This document shows, piece by piece, positions 12,121 through 22,275 of a stretch of DNA of 64,000 nucleotides; positions within the stretch are counted from its first letter, which is position 1, and each line of letters begins with the position of its first letter. Source of the stretch: Epinephelus fuscoguttatus (taxonomy: Eukaryota > Chordata > Actinopteri > Perciformes > Serranidae); contig NC_064759.1 in the NCBI RefSeq assembly GCF_011397635.1, positions 13,350,428 through 13,414,427 on the forward strand. Direction: 5' to 3'. Position numbers and translations under genes: made by a program. Under the pieces are notes generated by a model. The model worked only from the letters and a program-made list of their open reading frames with translations, was not told the origin of the DNA and made no database searches.

Positions 12121-12566
12121 CCTTTTTTTATTGATCTCTGACGCCGCAAGTCACTGCCCAAGCGTCAGATTTTGACAACTTCGGAGTGATACCGGGCTTG
12201 ACTGGAATACGGCTCAGGGACTTGAGATCAGGAATAGCTACATGCAACTGACAATCTGGCTGCATGGGTAAAACCCCTTCTCATTCTGAAGTTGTCAAAT
12301 ACAGCTGTTTGGTCATCGATTTCCGCATCAGACACAAAAGAAAGATAGGCACCTCTTTGTGGCAGTATGTTACACTGTCAGGTGGCTTCAGTTTTAAATG
12401 TCACCGGACAATGTAATTTAAGGAACTGCAGGTAGGAGGGGTGGTGGATGGGTCCAGCAACACTGGACTTTCACCTAGGAGGTTGGTGTTCAGTTCCAGT
12501 ATGATTGTAGAGCCAAACCATGTTTTTTTTAAAAACCTAACCACATTTGTTTGTTGCACAATGAAA

Positions 12567-12589
12567 TAAACACTATACAATCAAACTCT

Positions 12590-12642
<53 letters not shown>

Positions 12643-13440
12643 TGTTCCATGTTTTCCTCCTCACTGACTTGGTCAATCCATTACATGTGAAATTTGGCAC
12701 AGTGGTAGAGGGTCATAGGAGGATGCCAATGAAGCAATATTACATCAATTGGCCAAAGGGGGGTGCTATAGCAACCAATTGAAATTGCAAACTTTGAATG
12801 GGCATATCTCATGCCCCGTATTTTGTACAGACCTGAAACTTTGCGCAGAGATGCCTCTCCTCATGAGGAACACATTTGCCTCAAGAACCCATAACTTCCA
12901 GTTATAAAGATTTTCCACCATTTTGAATTTCTTGAAAAACATTTAAAATCAATCTCTTCCTAGGAAGTTTGACCGATCTGCATGAAACTCTGTGAACATA
13001 ATCTAGGGACCAATATCTAAAGTTCCCTCTTGGCAGAAGTTGGAAAACTTACTAAAACTGAGCTTCTATAAGGCAATGAATATTGTGGAGGGCGTGGCTC
13101 ATCACATAAAGGTGTATAACATCTCAAGGGTTTCACCCATCACCACGCAACTTTGTAGGCATATCACCACACATAATCTGAGGGGACCCCTCCATTATTG
13201 ACCCCATCAAACAAAATGGGGGCGCTAGAGAGCTAATTTCTGATCTAGGCCTAACTGCCATATTGATTTTTACTAAATTTGGTAGATATGTAGAACAGGA
13301 TGCCTCAAGGTGACTGGAGAAATTTAACTCTAATTGGCAACTGGGTGGCGCTATAACAACAGAAAAATGCCTAAAAATGACTAAAATGCGACTGATCGCT
13401 GTGGCTCCCCCCTGTGGACCAGTGTTTGTTTTGGCTTCAT
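12567..13440 (+). mobile_element. Helitron-like element, copy 3, inverted and 3'-incomplete; includes (TG)n 12,594-12,641
   Basis: Reverse complement of most of copies 1 and 2. It starts with a degenerate ACTATACAATCAAACTC end, then a 48-bp TG microsatellite, then TTCCATGTTTTCCTCCTCAC and the rest to the GGCTCCCCCCTGTGG region near 13,410. The CTAG end is missing. It carries a block GGGTGGCGCTATAACAACAG (about 13,344) that copy 1 lacks. It lies next to the broken unit 1 of the S100 array. Confidence 0.55.
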
Positions 13441-14110
13441 GTAAGGTCAATTGGGAAACTGGTAGGAATTCTGTAAATTAAAGGTACCAAGGACTCAGGG
13501 CAAAAAGTATGAAAATTTGTAGTCGTAAAAGTAATGCAGTAGGTTGGGAAAATTGAGAGGAACTGAAAATTAGTGAGTGAGGACAGTGTCATACCAAAGC
13601 CACTGAGAAGAAACACTAACCGTTCTGTCTTGTTTAGCACCAATGGCCACCAGAAATGTACAAGAGATGGGGAAAATCAAAATTGTAGCCTCCAATGAAT
13701 CAATTTATTTGAGACTCAGTTTTATTCATCTGACAAATGTGTTAGTGTGTTGGACAGTAACACTCCTCATCTTAACAAACTGCTCACCCAGCTCCTCCTA
13801 ATGTTTCAACTGCATGTTCCAAAACACTAGAGTCCAACTTCTGTGTTTAATTGTAGTGTCAAGAATGACCACATTACTGCATTACCAAAGCTATGTTAAC
13901 AGATAAGTAAATAAACACTGGACAACCTTTTTTTTTTTTTTTTTTGGAGTTTGACAATCTACTTACAGTTCCTACTGTTTGTCTTTCTTGAGCCCACAAA
14001 CCAAGCTGAAGCAGACAATGTCACTTTTGTCGTAGCCCTCAATATGATTTGCAGTTTGAAATAAGTAATTTGGCCACACTGCCTCAGAACTTTCACACCT
14101 CTTTAATTGT
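13440..14110 (+). pseudogene. S100-like unit 1: exon 2 deleted, exon 3 remnant
   Basis: 13,490-13,915 aligns with intron 1 of the intact S100-like units (blocks AGTGAGTGAGGACAGTGT, AGCTCCTCC, CATTACTGCATTACCAAAG, AAATAAACACTGGA). Where exon 2 should start there is only a run of T at 13,929-13,945. The sequence then resumes in intron 2 (ATCTACTTACAGTTCCTACT) and continues into a shortened exon 3 (about 14,003-14,065) reading AEADNVTFVVALNMICSLK and a stop. The calcium-loop codons are gone. The 3' module (GGCCACACTGCCTCAGAAC) follows. No function expected. Confidence 0.75.
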
Positions 14111-14379
14111 GTACTAAATAAAAAACGGGGTGAATATTACAGTAACATCTACATAAAATGCATGTAATCATCAACATGGTTAAACACACACAGATGAATC
14201 ATCGATGGGTTATTATGGAGGCTTGAGGGGTTTCACTTGTGCTGACTTTGAGTGTGTTTCACTGATTCTGAATGTGAGAAGTGAAAAATTAACAAGTTAA
14301 CTACCTCTGTGATATAAAAGTAGTGGTGAAAAAAGTAATAAAGTCTGTTAATAATACTTTAAATTGTAAACAGGTATAG

Positions 14380-15510
14380 TTAGAGAAAGCTACAGTGGGT
14401 GTAGCTGTAAAGGACGTTCCAGCTCTTATGACAACATGGTTGTCAGGGTCCTGGGTCCGCCCTGCAAAACTAGCTGTGTGAGTTTGACTGATGAAGGAAA
14501 TGATACGCAAACTTATACTCAACATTTGCACCAAAATAAGTAAAGAAAAGTTTGCAAATTTATTAAGAATAAAAAACTGAAATCTCTCATTTATTGAAGT
14601 ATTCAGGTCCTTTGCTGCGGCACCCCAAATTGCGATCAGGAGCATCCTGTTTGCTTTAAATGTCCTGGTGATGTGTCTAGAACTTGACTGGAGTCCACTT
14701 GTTGCAAATTGAACTGAGTGGTGTAGTCTATGTGATACATAGGAATACGCCATAAACCCACTAAGAAAGCTCCCAAATTCAACTAGCGTATTCTGTATAT
14801 TTCTGTATATACTTAAATATACTAGAAATATAAAGGACACGCAACACTGTGGTTTTGTGACAGAACTTTCACTTCAGCTCTTTACTTTTGCAAATAGGTG
14901 AGGTCAGGTGATGAGAGCAAACTGAACAAACACTGCAGAACATGCAAAGATTCTCTCGTAGTTGTATCCTGACCCCACCCCACTGAGCTTGGTGCGTTGT
15001 GTGTGCATTGAACAGAAGAAACAGAGAGACAGTGATGTTGTATGTGCCGAGAGCAGACAGGTGTAGGCCATCAGAGCAGAGGTGAAATTAACAGTTAAGC
15101 TGTCAAATAGTAGTAAATGTAGGTTTATGTTTGACCATGGATAAACACTCACAGCAGGAAAGAGTAGACTCCAGTGTTGTCATTTTGACATTGCTGGGGG
15201 AAAAAAAAAAGAGAGTTGATCATGAAAGAACTTGTTAAGCTGCTCCGTAAAGAGTTTCGCTAGGCAGCAGGTAGAAAATATGTAATACTATTGCAACAGA
15301 GAGCTGCGAATGTCTCTGTGACTAATGTCTTGTGTTTGTCTACTTACAATTGCTTCTGTTTTTCTTTCTTTACGACAAATGCCTATCTTAAGTGAGCACT
15401 GTCATCTGCAAGATGGATGAGGACAGTGGTGGTGCTGTTACTGTCAAGGAGTTTGTCGCCATGGTAACGGTTGTCAAAGTGATGTTCAGTAACAAATAAA
15501 AAAAAATATT
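14380..15510 (+). pseudogene. S100-like unit 2: promoter module fused to partial exon 2
   Basis: The upstream module is present (14,420-14,520, CAGCTCTTATGACAACATGG). At about 15,150 the promoter block GCAGGAAAGAGTAGACTCCA passes, at a poly(A) stretch, directly into the end of exon 2 (15,225-15,262, LVKLLRKEFR then a stop). The TATA box, exon 1, intron 1 and start codon are deleted. Intron 2 and exon 3 (15,395-15,500) follow, reading ICKMDEDSGGAVTVKEFVAM and ending SNK. The calcium loop is poor, with glycines where the aspartates at positions 5 and 7 would be. A clear deletion pseudogene. Confidence 0.8.
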
Positions 15511-16190
15511 GTCACATTCGAGGTGTATCTTGTATGATTTCACGGGGTAATAAGTACATTGACTGACAGATTGCTCAACCTCTCTATTTCATTTATACTA
15601 AATGTAAAAACCGAGTCACAGTCACAGTCACATTTATATAATATACATGTCATTATCATGGGCTTGGGGGACTTGGAATGTGCTGACGCTGAGCATGTAT
15701 CACTAACTTTGAGTGTCAGAGGTTACAAATTAATTAGCTACATTAAGATAATTCTTTGTATTCTTCTTTTTCTTATTACTCGTAAAATTATTATTATTAT
15801 TATTATGAAAACATTTTTCCAGGTTGAGTTTAAAAACATTTCCTTATAGGTTATGGGTATATGTGTACAGTGAAAGTACACCTTTGCTTTTTGTACACTT
15901 TATTGTTTTGTAGATTAAATTCTTAATGGATAAAACTGCTATTTATACCCTTCGGTCTTCACTCCATAACTAGAACTTGATTTGAATCCAGCTGTGACAG
16001 ACTGATCTGTTAATATGAGGTCCCACAATTCACACTGCATGTCAGGACAAAAACCAACTCATGAAGTCCAAGGAACTCCCTACAGATCTCTATGATAGAA
16101 TTGAGTTAGGCAAACATCAGGGCAAGGGTATAAAACCATTTCTACAGCATTTGATCTGATAAGACAATATTTAACTACTCATCACCTAGC
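15511..16190. other. Array spacer; 3' module of unit 2
   Basis: 15,655-15,740 matches the conserved 3' module (CTTGGAATGTGCTGAC, CTTTGAGTGTCAGAGG) found after other units. The rest is AT-rich with a short ATT run near 15,790. No gene is seen. Confidence 0.5.
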
Positions 16191-16425
16191 TAATGTCATC
16201 CCTGAGCTGAAGCATGGTTGTGCCCACATGCCCGCATGTGACCTCAGCCTGGGGTGACTGGTGATCACCTCTCAGCACAGAACACAGCCAAGACAATTAG
16301 AGTGACCTAAACAAGGCCCAGAGTTAAAACCCAAAGAACATCTGTGGAGAGACCTGAAGATGGCGGTTCACAGATGCTTCCCATCCAATCTGATGGAGCT
16401 TGAGAGGTAGGATAACAAGTGAAGA
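16190..16425 (+). mobile_element. Tc1-type transposase C-terminal remnant
   Basis: One frame at about 16,338-16,415 reads EHLWRDLKMAVHRCFPSNLM, the conserved end of Tc1-like transposases, then ELER and a stop. No terminal repeats remain. The flanking downstream sequence (16,425-16,620) is the S100 unit upstream module, which also follows the Tc1 remnant at 26,095-26,430. Confidence 0.75.
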
Positions 16426-16659
16426 AAATGATAGCCCTGGGATCCACCCTACAAATACAGGATGTAATTCTAAAACTTATGGTCAGTATTTGCCCTGATG
16501 TCAGAAAATTGATGTTCTTTCTACATGTAAATGTATTGAAAGGATTGGATGATCCTTTGTCTCGTGGACTGGGAAGAAGATCATATTGATCACCATTATT
16601 TACAACACAACGAGCAATCATCTATTTGCATGACAATTCTATGTTAGTCGTAGCAGTTG

Positions 16660-17052
16660 TACCAAAACTGGTGCACCTGGTCAGAGGTAGCAAAAGTGGA
16701 AAACATATTCATTTTTTTTCCATTTTTCAATCTTAAATATTGTATTTGTTTTGTCTGTTATTTCAGAAAATCATATTCGGCGTTTTTACTATTAGGTTAT
16801 TGGGTAATTACTTGTAGGTTTCCTGGTGTGAAAGGGCACTTATGCCAGTATGTCAGAGGAAAAGCAGGAAAGAGTACATTCCAGCATTGCTTTTAGACAT
16901 TTTGTAGGAGAAAAGACAGAAAGAGGGGTGGGCGCTTTGAAAGAGGGTTTGTCAACCTGTATTTAAGAAGGTTTGTGTCCGTGCTCTCTTCACAAATCGT
17001 TCTCTGCCTCCATCTCAACCTCTTGACCTCCTGAAGTTGTCATACAATTTCG
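16660..17052 (+). promoter_or_regulatory. Promoter and non-coding exon 1 of S100-like unit 3
   Basis: Contains the conserved block GTGTGAAAGGGCACTTATG then AGCAGGAAAGAGTACATTCC (about 16,830-16,890), a GT/CACCC box GAGGGGTGGG at 16,923-16,932 and a TATTTAAG box at 16,960. Exon 1 probably starts about 30 bp after the TATA box and ends at 17,052 with donor GTAAGA. Same layout as the intact units. Confidence 0.65.
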
Positions 17053-17814
17053 GTAAGAAGAAATACCTGATACATAGCAATAAGGGGCACAAGATACATA
17101 AGTATCACAGTTTCTGTACTGTGTGGAGTGCTATGTCTGAATGGAATTAACATGTCAATTCATAGTAAGATTATAACTTTTTTAATTTGAATATTAAAGT
17201 AGTGACAGTCGCAGAATTGGTGAGAATTTAGTAAAAATAAGTCAACTTAGAGCTCTGGGGGAAAACCAGTTAGTAAGTAGACAGTGTGTAATAGTGCCGA
17301 GCCAAAGCCATTCAGAAGAAATAACCAGGAAAGTGAGTAGAAAGCAGCGTCTAGATGCCTTGACTTGTTTAAGAAACTTTTAGAGACGTGCCTGTTACAC
17401 CAAACTACCAACTTGCTTCTCTGTTGCACCACCCATACTTGATCATATCTGTTGTTTAAACCAGTGGTCACTAAGAAATGTAGAATTTTCGCCTGAGGGA
17501 CTGAGAAAGATGACAAGGAAGCAAAAGAGAGATCAGAAGATCAGAAATTTAGCTTGTACTAAATATAAAAAAAAAAACCAATCACTTTTTTTAATGAGAA
17601 GAATGCCAAAGTGTGTTGGGTGGTAACATTTCTGATCTGAGCAAGCTGCTCATTCAAATCCTTCCTGTGTTTCAGCTGGACGATCCAAAGCAGTAGCGTC
17701 CAACCATGGAGTTTAAATTCAGCATTATTGCATTATCACAGCCATGTAAACTATATAAATTGATAAATAAACACTGGAATACACAGTTGACAGTATTTTC
17801 TCATTTCAGCCAAC

Positions 17815-18160
17815 ATGTCACCGATCAAAGAGGCAATGGAACTCCTCAAAGCCACTTTCAAGGACTACGCTGGACTGGATGGAGACAAAGAGACTTTGAC
17901 CAAAGAAGAAATTTGTGTCCTGCTCCGCTGCGAGTTTACAGGGGGAGTGAGTACAAAAGATGTTACATTATTGCAACAGAGATCTGTGAAACTCTCCGAC
18001 ATGTGTTAAAATGTTTTACAGTCTATTTACAGCTCCTACTGTTTATTTCTTTCTTCATGAAGCTGATGTACTATTAAGAATAAATGATTTACTTACTGTT
18101 GCTACTATCAAGGAGTATGTGTCTTTTGTAACAGCCCTTACTGTTGCAACATATGATTGA
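17815..18160 (+). pseudogene. S100-like unit 3: good exon 2, gutted exon 3
   Basis: Exon 2 (about 17,810-17,946, ATG at 17,815) is intact: MSPIKEAMELLKATFKDYAG, then a 14-residue S100-type pseudo-EF loop and LLRCEFTGG, with donor GTGAGT. Exon 3 is damaged. After the intron-end sequence CTACTGTTTATTTC, the segment that should encode the linker helix and the DxDxDG loop is replaced by unrelated AT-rich sequence. Only TVATIKEYVSFVTALTVAT, YD and a TGA at 18,158-18,160 remain. With no calcium-binding C-terminal EF-hand it is probably a pseudogene, although promoter, exon 1 and exon 2 are preserved. A truncated one-EF-hand peptide cannot be excluded. Confidence 0.65.
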
Positions 18161-18349
18161 CCCAGCCACATTGATCCTGACCAGCTAAAGGTTAGCCCAC
18201 CTACTTCTTTATAACCTAGTCCACTACGGAGGAGAAGCTGGAGGCCCACACCAACCCAGGAATGCAAATGAACGTGCAAAACCATGGCCTAACCTTACAG
18301 TCGTTGAGAACTTGTAGTTCAAAGTATTAAAATGATCAGAAATGATCCA

Positions 18350-18957
18350 CATGACATAGTCAGGGTCACCCTCAACAAGGATCCATTGAAAGTTATTTAG
18401 AACCTATTTAAGATTTGTTTTGAATAAATATCTAATATAAGGAAATTATGAATATATTATAAGGTAATTTGAGCTGACTTTCCCCATTTCATTTTCTCAT
18501 TAATTGTACATTATACTACCATTAAAATCTGACATATAGTCAGAATCTATCTGAATAAGGATCTATATAAAGTTTCTTACAACCTATTATGGATTTCTTT
18601 GATAACTATCTAATATAAAGAAATGATGAAGTTATAAGAGTTTTTCGGCTGACTTTCCTTTTAAATTTCTGATAAACATTTCATGAAATTTGACATGGAC
18701 GTAGTCAGGGTCACCCTTAACAAGGAGACTTTTTGAATAAATATCTGTTATAAGGAAATTATTTATGTGTTATACGGTAATTTGCGCTGACTTTCCCTTT
18801 GAGATCATAAACTGTGTAATAAAATCTCATTGAATTTGGCATGGACATTGTCAGGATCACCCTCAACAAGGACCCATTGAAAGTTATTCATAATCTATTT
18901 AGGATTTTTTTTTTTTTTTTAAATATCCAACATATGGAAACTATGAATATGTTATAA
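18350..18957 (+). repeat. Tandem repeat, about 145-180 bp period, four degenerate units
   Basis: Units begin near 18,355, 18,537, 18,700 and 18,849 with variants of TAGTCAGGGTCACCCTCAAC, and end with variants of GCTGACTTTCCC. The last unit is cut by the Helitron-like copy 2 at 18,957/18,958. A single related block lies in the snx27 intron at 62,287-62,330 (CATAGTCAAGGTCATCCTGA). Confidence 0.7.
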
Positions 18958-20100
18958 CTAGTCCATACCCATTGAGTGCAGAGTGCACAGTTGCCCATGT
19001 ACAGTTTCACATGGTGTGTGTTTGGAATACAGGTCATAGGAAATTGCAGATTAAATAGTCAACTGAACCCATTAAGAAGAGCAATGTATTCAGACAGAGT
19101 TTTTGTGAATCTGATAGTTTAATTGCTTTATTGAAAGTACAATAGTACCATTGCCAATAGTGGGATAGTTAGTTGACTACAAGTGTACATTAGTAGTTGA
19201 GGTAGCACGTTGAAAGGCAGATAGTTGAAGTGTTTATATGTTGTATTGACTTAAAAGTGGGCTGCACTGGTAGTTCACATGGGAAAGGTGCGGCTAGCCC
19301 TTGTTGCAGTGGGCTGGAATCCGGCCTTCGTTCTTTGCTGCATGTCTTCCTTGCTGTCTCTCCCATCCTTCCTGTTATGCTTCACTATCCTGTCAAATAT
19401 AGGCAAAAAATGCATTACAGAAACAAACAAGTTTAGTAAAAATCGATATGACAGTTTGGCCTAGATAAGAAATTAGCTCTCTAGTGCCCCCATTTTGTTT
19501 GATTGGGTCAATGATGGAGGGGTCCCCTCAGATTATGTGTGGCCATATGCCTACAAAGTTGCGTGGTGATGGGTGAAACCCTTGAGATGTTATACACCTT
19601 TATGTGATGAGCCTCGCCCTCCGCAATATTCATTGCCTTCTAGGAGCTCAGTTTGCAGTTTGCTCTGTTGCAGTTTTCCAACTCTTGCCAAGAGGGAACT
19701 TTAGATATTGGTCCATAGATTGTGTTCACCGAGTTTCATGCAGATCGGTCAAACTTCCGAGGAAGAGATCGATTTTAAGTGTTTTTCAAGAAATTCAAAA
19801 TGGCGGAAAATCTGTATAACCGGAAGTTATGGGTTCTTGAGGCAAATGTGTTCCTCATGAGGAGAGGCATCTCTGTGCAAAGTTTCATGTCACTACGACA
19901 TACGGGACATGAGATATGCCCAATCAAAGTTTGCAATTTCAATTGGTTGCTATAGCGCCCCCCTTTGGTCAACTGATGTAATATTGCTTCATTGGCATCC
20001 TCCCATGACCCTCTACCACTGTGCCAAATTTCACATGTAATGGATTGACCAAGTCAGTGAGGAGAAAAACATGGAACAGACACACACACACACACACACA

Positions 20101-20162
<62 letters not shown>

Positions 20163-20183
20163 TTTCGTCATTATATAGTAAGA
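18958..20183 (-). mobile_element. Helitron-like element, copy 2, with (CA)n 20,079-20,158
   Basis: Same ends and order as copy 1: minus-strand A|TCTTACTATATAATGACG at the right edge and CTAG|T at the left edge. It carries an 80-bp CA microsatellite near its 5' end. Between about 19,285 and 19,425 a SINE fragment replaces a stretch found in copy 1. No coding capacity. Confidence 0.6.
19285..19425 (+). mobile_element. 3' part of a tRNA-related SINE inside the Helitron-like copy
   Basis: GGAATCCGGCCTTCGTTCTT then TGCTGCATGTCTTCC, CTCTCCCATCC and CTGTCAAATATAGGCAAAAA form the 3' half of a common fish retroposon whose 5' half appears at 37,261-37,325. Copy 1 of the Helitron lacks it at the matching position. 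Confidence 0.55.
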
Positions 20184-20324
20184 TGGTACTTAAGTAGATA
20201 CATCTATACTGATTGTAATGTTTTGACGGTGATGTTGAAGTCATTGTCACTTTCCCTTAACCTAGAAAAACTTAAGGTCTTTGACCCCCTCAGTGGAAGA
20301 CTGTGGACGGCTACCTTAGGTGCT

Positions 20325-20694
20325 TGGTAGCAAAAGTGGAAGACATATTCATTTTCTTTTTTCATTTTTCAATCATAAATTTTGTATTTGTTTGGTCTGT
20401 TATTTCAGAAAATCATATTTAACATTTTTACTATTAGGTTATTGGGTTATTACTTGTAGGTTTTGCCAAACTAGTTTAACTGGTGTGAAAGGGCACCTAT
20501 GTCAGAGGAAAAGCAGGAAAGAGTACATTCCAGCATTGTTTTTTTGACATTTTATAGGAGAACAGACAGATAGAGGGGTGGGCACTTTGAAAGAGGGTTT
20601 GTCAGCCTGTATTTAAAAAGGTTTGGATCCATGCTCTCTTCACAAATCCCTCTCTGCCTCCATCTCAACCTCTCAAAGTTATCATACAATATTG
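20325..20694 (+). promoter_or_regulatory. Promoter and non-coding exon 1 of S100-like unit 4
   Basis: Conserved block GGTGTGAAAGGGCACCTATG and AGCAGGAAAGAGTACATTCC (20,481-20,532), GT box GAGGGGTGGG at 20,573-20,582, TATTTAAA at 20,610. Exon 1 runs from about 20,640 to 20,694, followed by donor GTAAGT. The GT box suits Sp1/KLF-type factors; this is inference from the motif. Confidence 0.7.
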
Positions 20695-21357
20695 GTAAGT
20701 GGAATTATGTTTAAATCCTCTTTAATTACAGCATTAATCATTTTGCATTTTTTATCTAAATATTTGACACCTGATTTGGAGCAATAAGTGGCAATGAGCT
20801 TCCCAATGTGGTTTGTGTACTGTGTGGACTGTTGGGTCTGAATATAACATGTTAATCTATAGTAAGATTATAACAGTTCTCATAGTAATGTACTGCCACA
20901 TTTGTGACAATTGTGGGAGTACGGTAAATCAAAGCAACCAAGAATTTTGGGGGAAAAAACAGTTAGTGAGGACAGTGTGCGACAGTGCCGAACCAAAGCC
21001 CCTCAGAACAATGTGTAAAGTGAGTGAATAGCTTTAAGATGTCACGAATTGTGTAAGAAACTTTGAGAGACTGGACTGTCACACCCAACTACCAATTTGT
21101 TTCTCTGTTGCACCACCAATACTTGATTGTGTCTCTTGTTTCACTAAACTAGAAAGGTATTATTTATTATTTATCTTAACAAGCTGCTCATTTAACTCCT
21201 CCCTGTGTTTTAACTGGATGTTCCAAAGCGTAGAGTCCAACACGTGTGCTTAAATTCAGCATGAAGCATTACCACATTACTGCATTATCACAGCCATGAA
21301 AATGAATGAATAAATAAATTGGTCAACAATCAACACTATTTTCTCATTCCAGCAAAC

Positions 21358-21722
21358 ATGTCAAGAATCGAGCAGGCAATGTATGCCATTATAAGGACCT
21401 TTAATGAATACACTGGACCAGAAGGAGAATACATCGCTTTGACCAAGAAATGCTTTGCTAAACTGCTCCACACTGAGTTTCCTGAGGCAGTAAGTAGAAA
21501 AGCTGTAACTTGCAACAGAGAGCTGCAAATGCCTTTCTGACACTTGTTTCACGTTCTACAATCTACTTACAACTTCTACTGTTTTTCTTTCTTCAGGATA
21601 AAAACTCAGCTGAAGTGGACAGACTCTTCCACAAGCTGGATGAAGACGGCGACGGTTTAATTACTTTCGATGAGTTTGTGTCTATTATAACAGAAGTCCA
21701 CATGCTGTCCTGTAAAAAATAA
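21358..21722 (+). CDS. S100-family EF-hand calcium-binding protein, unit 4 (85 aa)
   Basis: Two coding exons: 21,358-21,489 (exon 2 begins 21,353 after an AG acceptor; donor GTAAGT) and 21,597-21,722 (acceptor TTCTTTCTTCAG). Exon 2 encodes 44 residues starting MSRIEQAMYAIIRTFNEYTG, with the S100-type 14-residue pseudo-EF loop then AKLLHTEFPEA. Exon 3 encodes 41 residues with a canonical 12-residue loop DEDGDGLITFDE, where all calcium ligand positions are acceptable, and ends LSCKK. Length, non-coding exon 1 and a phase-0 intron between the EF-hands are the S100 gene plan. S100 proteins act as small dimeric calcium sensors in cytosol and nucleus; targets here are unknown. The orthologue is not assignable. 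An AATAAA lies near 21,822. Confidence 0.85.
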
Positions 21723-21724
21723 AT

Positions 21725-21835
21725 GATTTGGCCACACTGGTGCAGAGCTGGATAACGATGGTGATGTGTTTCTTTCCAGGAGTATGTCTCTTTTGTAATA
21801 ATGCTCACTGTGATGTGAACTAACAAATAAATAAT
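21725..21835 (+). pseudogene. Second, decayed exon 3 copy downstream of unit 4
   Basis: Directly after the stop of unit 4, 21,740-21,820 reads GAELDNDGDV, then after a frame change EYVSFV-like sequence and the usual ATGTGAACTAACAAATAAAT 3' end. It is an extra C-terminal EF-hand exon, frameshifted. It looks like the leftover of a neighbouring unit joined here by deletion, or a local exon duplication. Confidence 0.65.
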
Positions 21836-22275
21836 TTGGCCACGTTGCCTCACAACTGTCTATCTTATTTAATTTGTACTGAATGAAAAAACGGAGTGAT
21901 CCAACTTGCCCACGTCATATGACATGCATGTCAGTATTATATGTTCTTAGAATGAAAACACATACAGATTAATCGTAGATGAGTAACTGTGTAGTGACTT
22001 AAAATGTGCTGACTGCTCACTGATTCTGAGTGTCAGAAGTGACAAATTAACTAGTAACTACAGCTGTGAGATAAGAGCAGGGGTGTAAAAAGTTCATCCC
22101 TGTTGTGCAGCAACATTTTGGTCTCGTGACTTTTTAAAAAAACAGGGTTTTAGAGTTCTTTGCATTATATGAGAATAGTGACATGTTTAATTGTCCAAAA
22201 AACATCCAGTCTCAGGCCCTCAAATAATAAGCCATATGGGTGGAGTGGTCCGTATTAGTTTACAGACCAAACAGG
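21836..22275. other. 3' module of unit 4 and spacer
   Basis: Contains GGCCACGTTGCCTCACAAC and the AAAATGTGCTGACTGCTCAC and TTCTGAGTGTCAGAAGTGAC blocks shared with the 3' side of other units. No gene. Confidence 0.55.
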
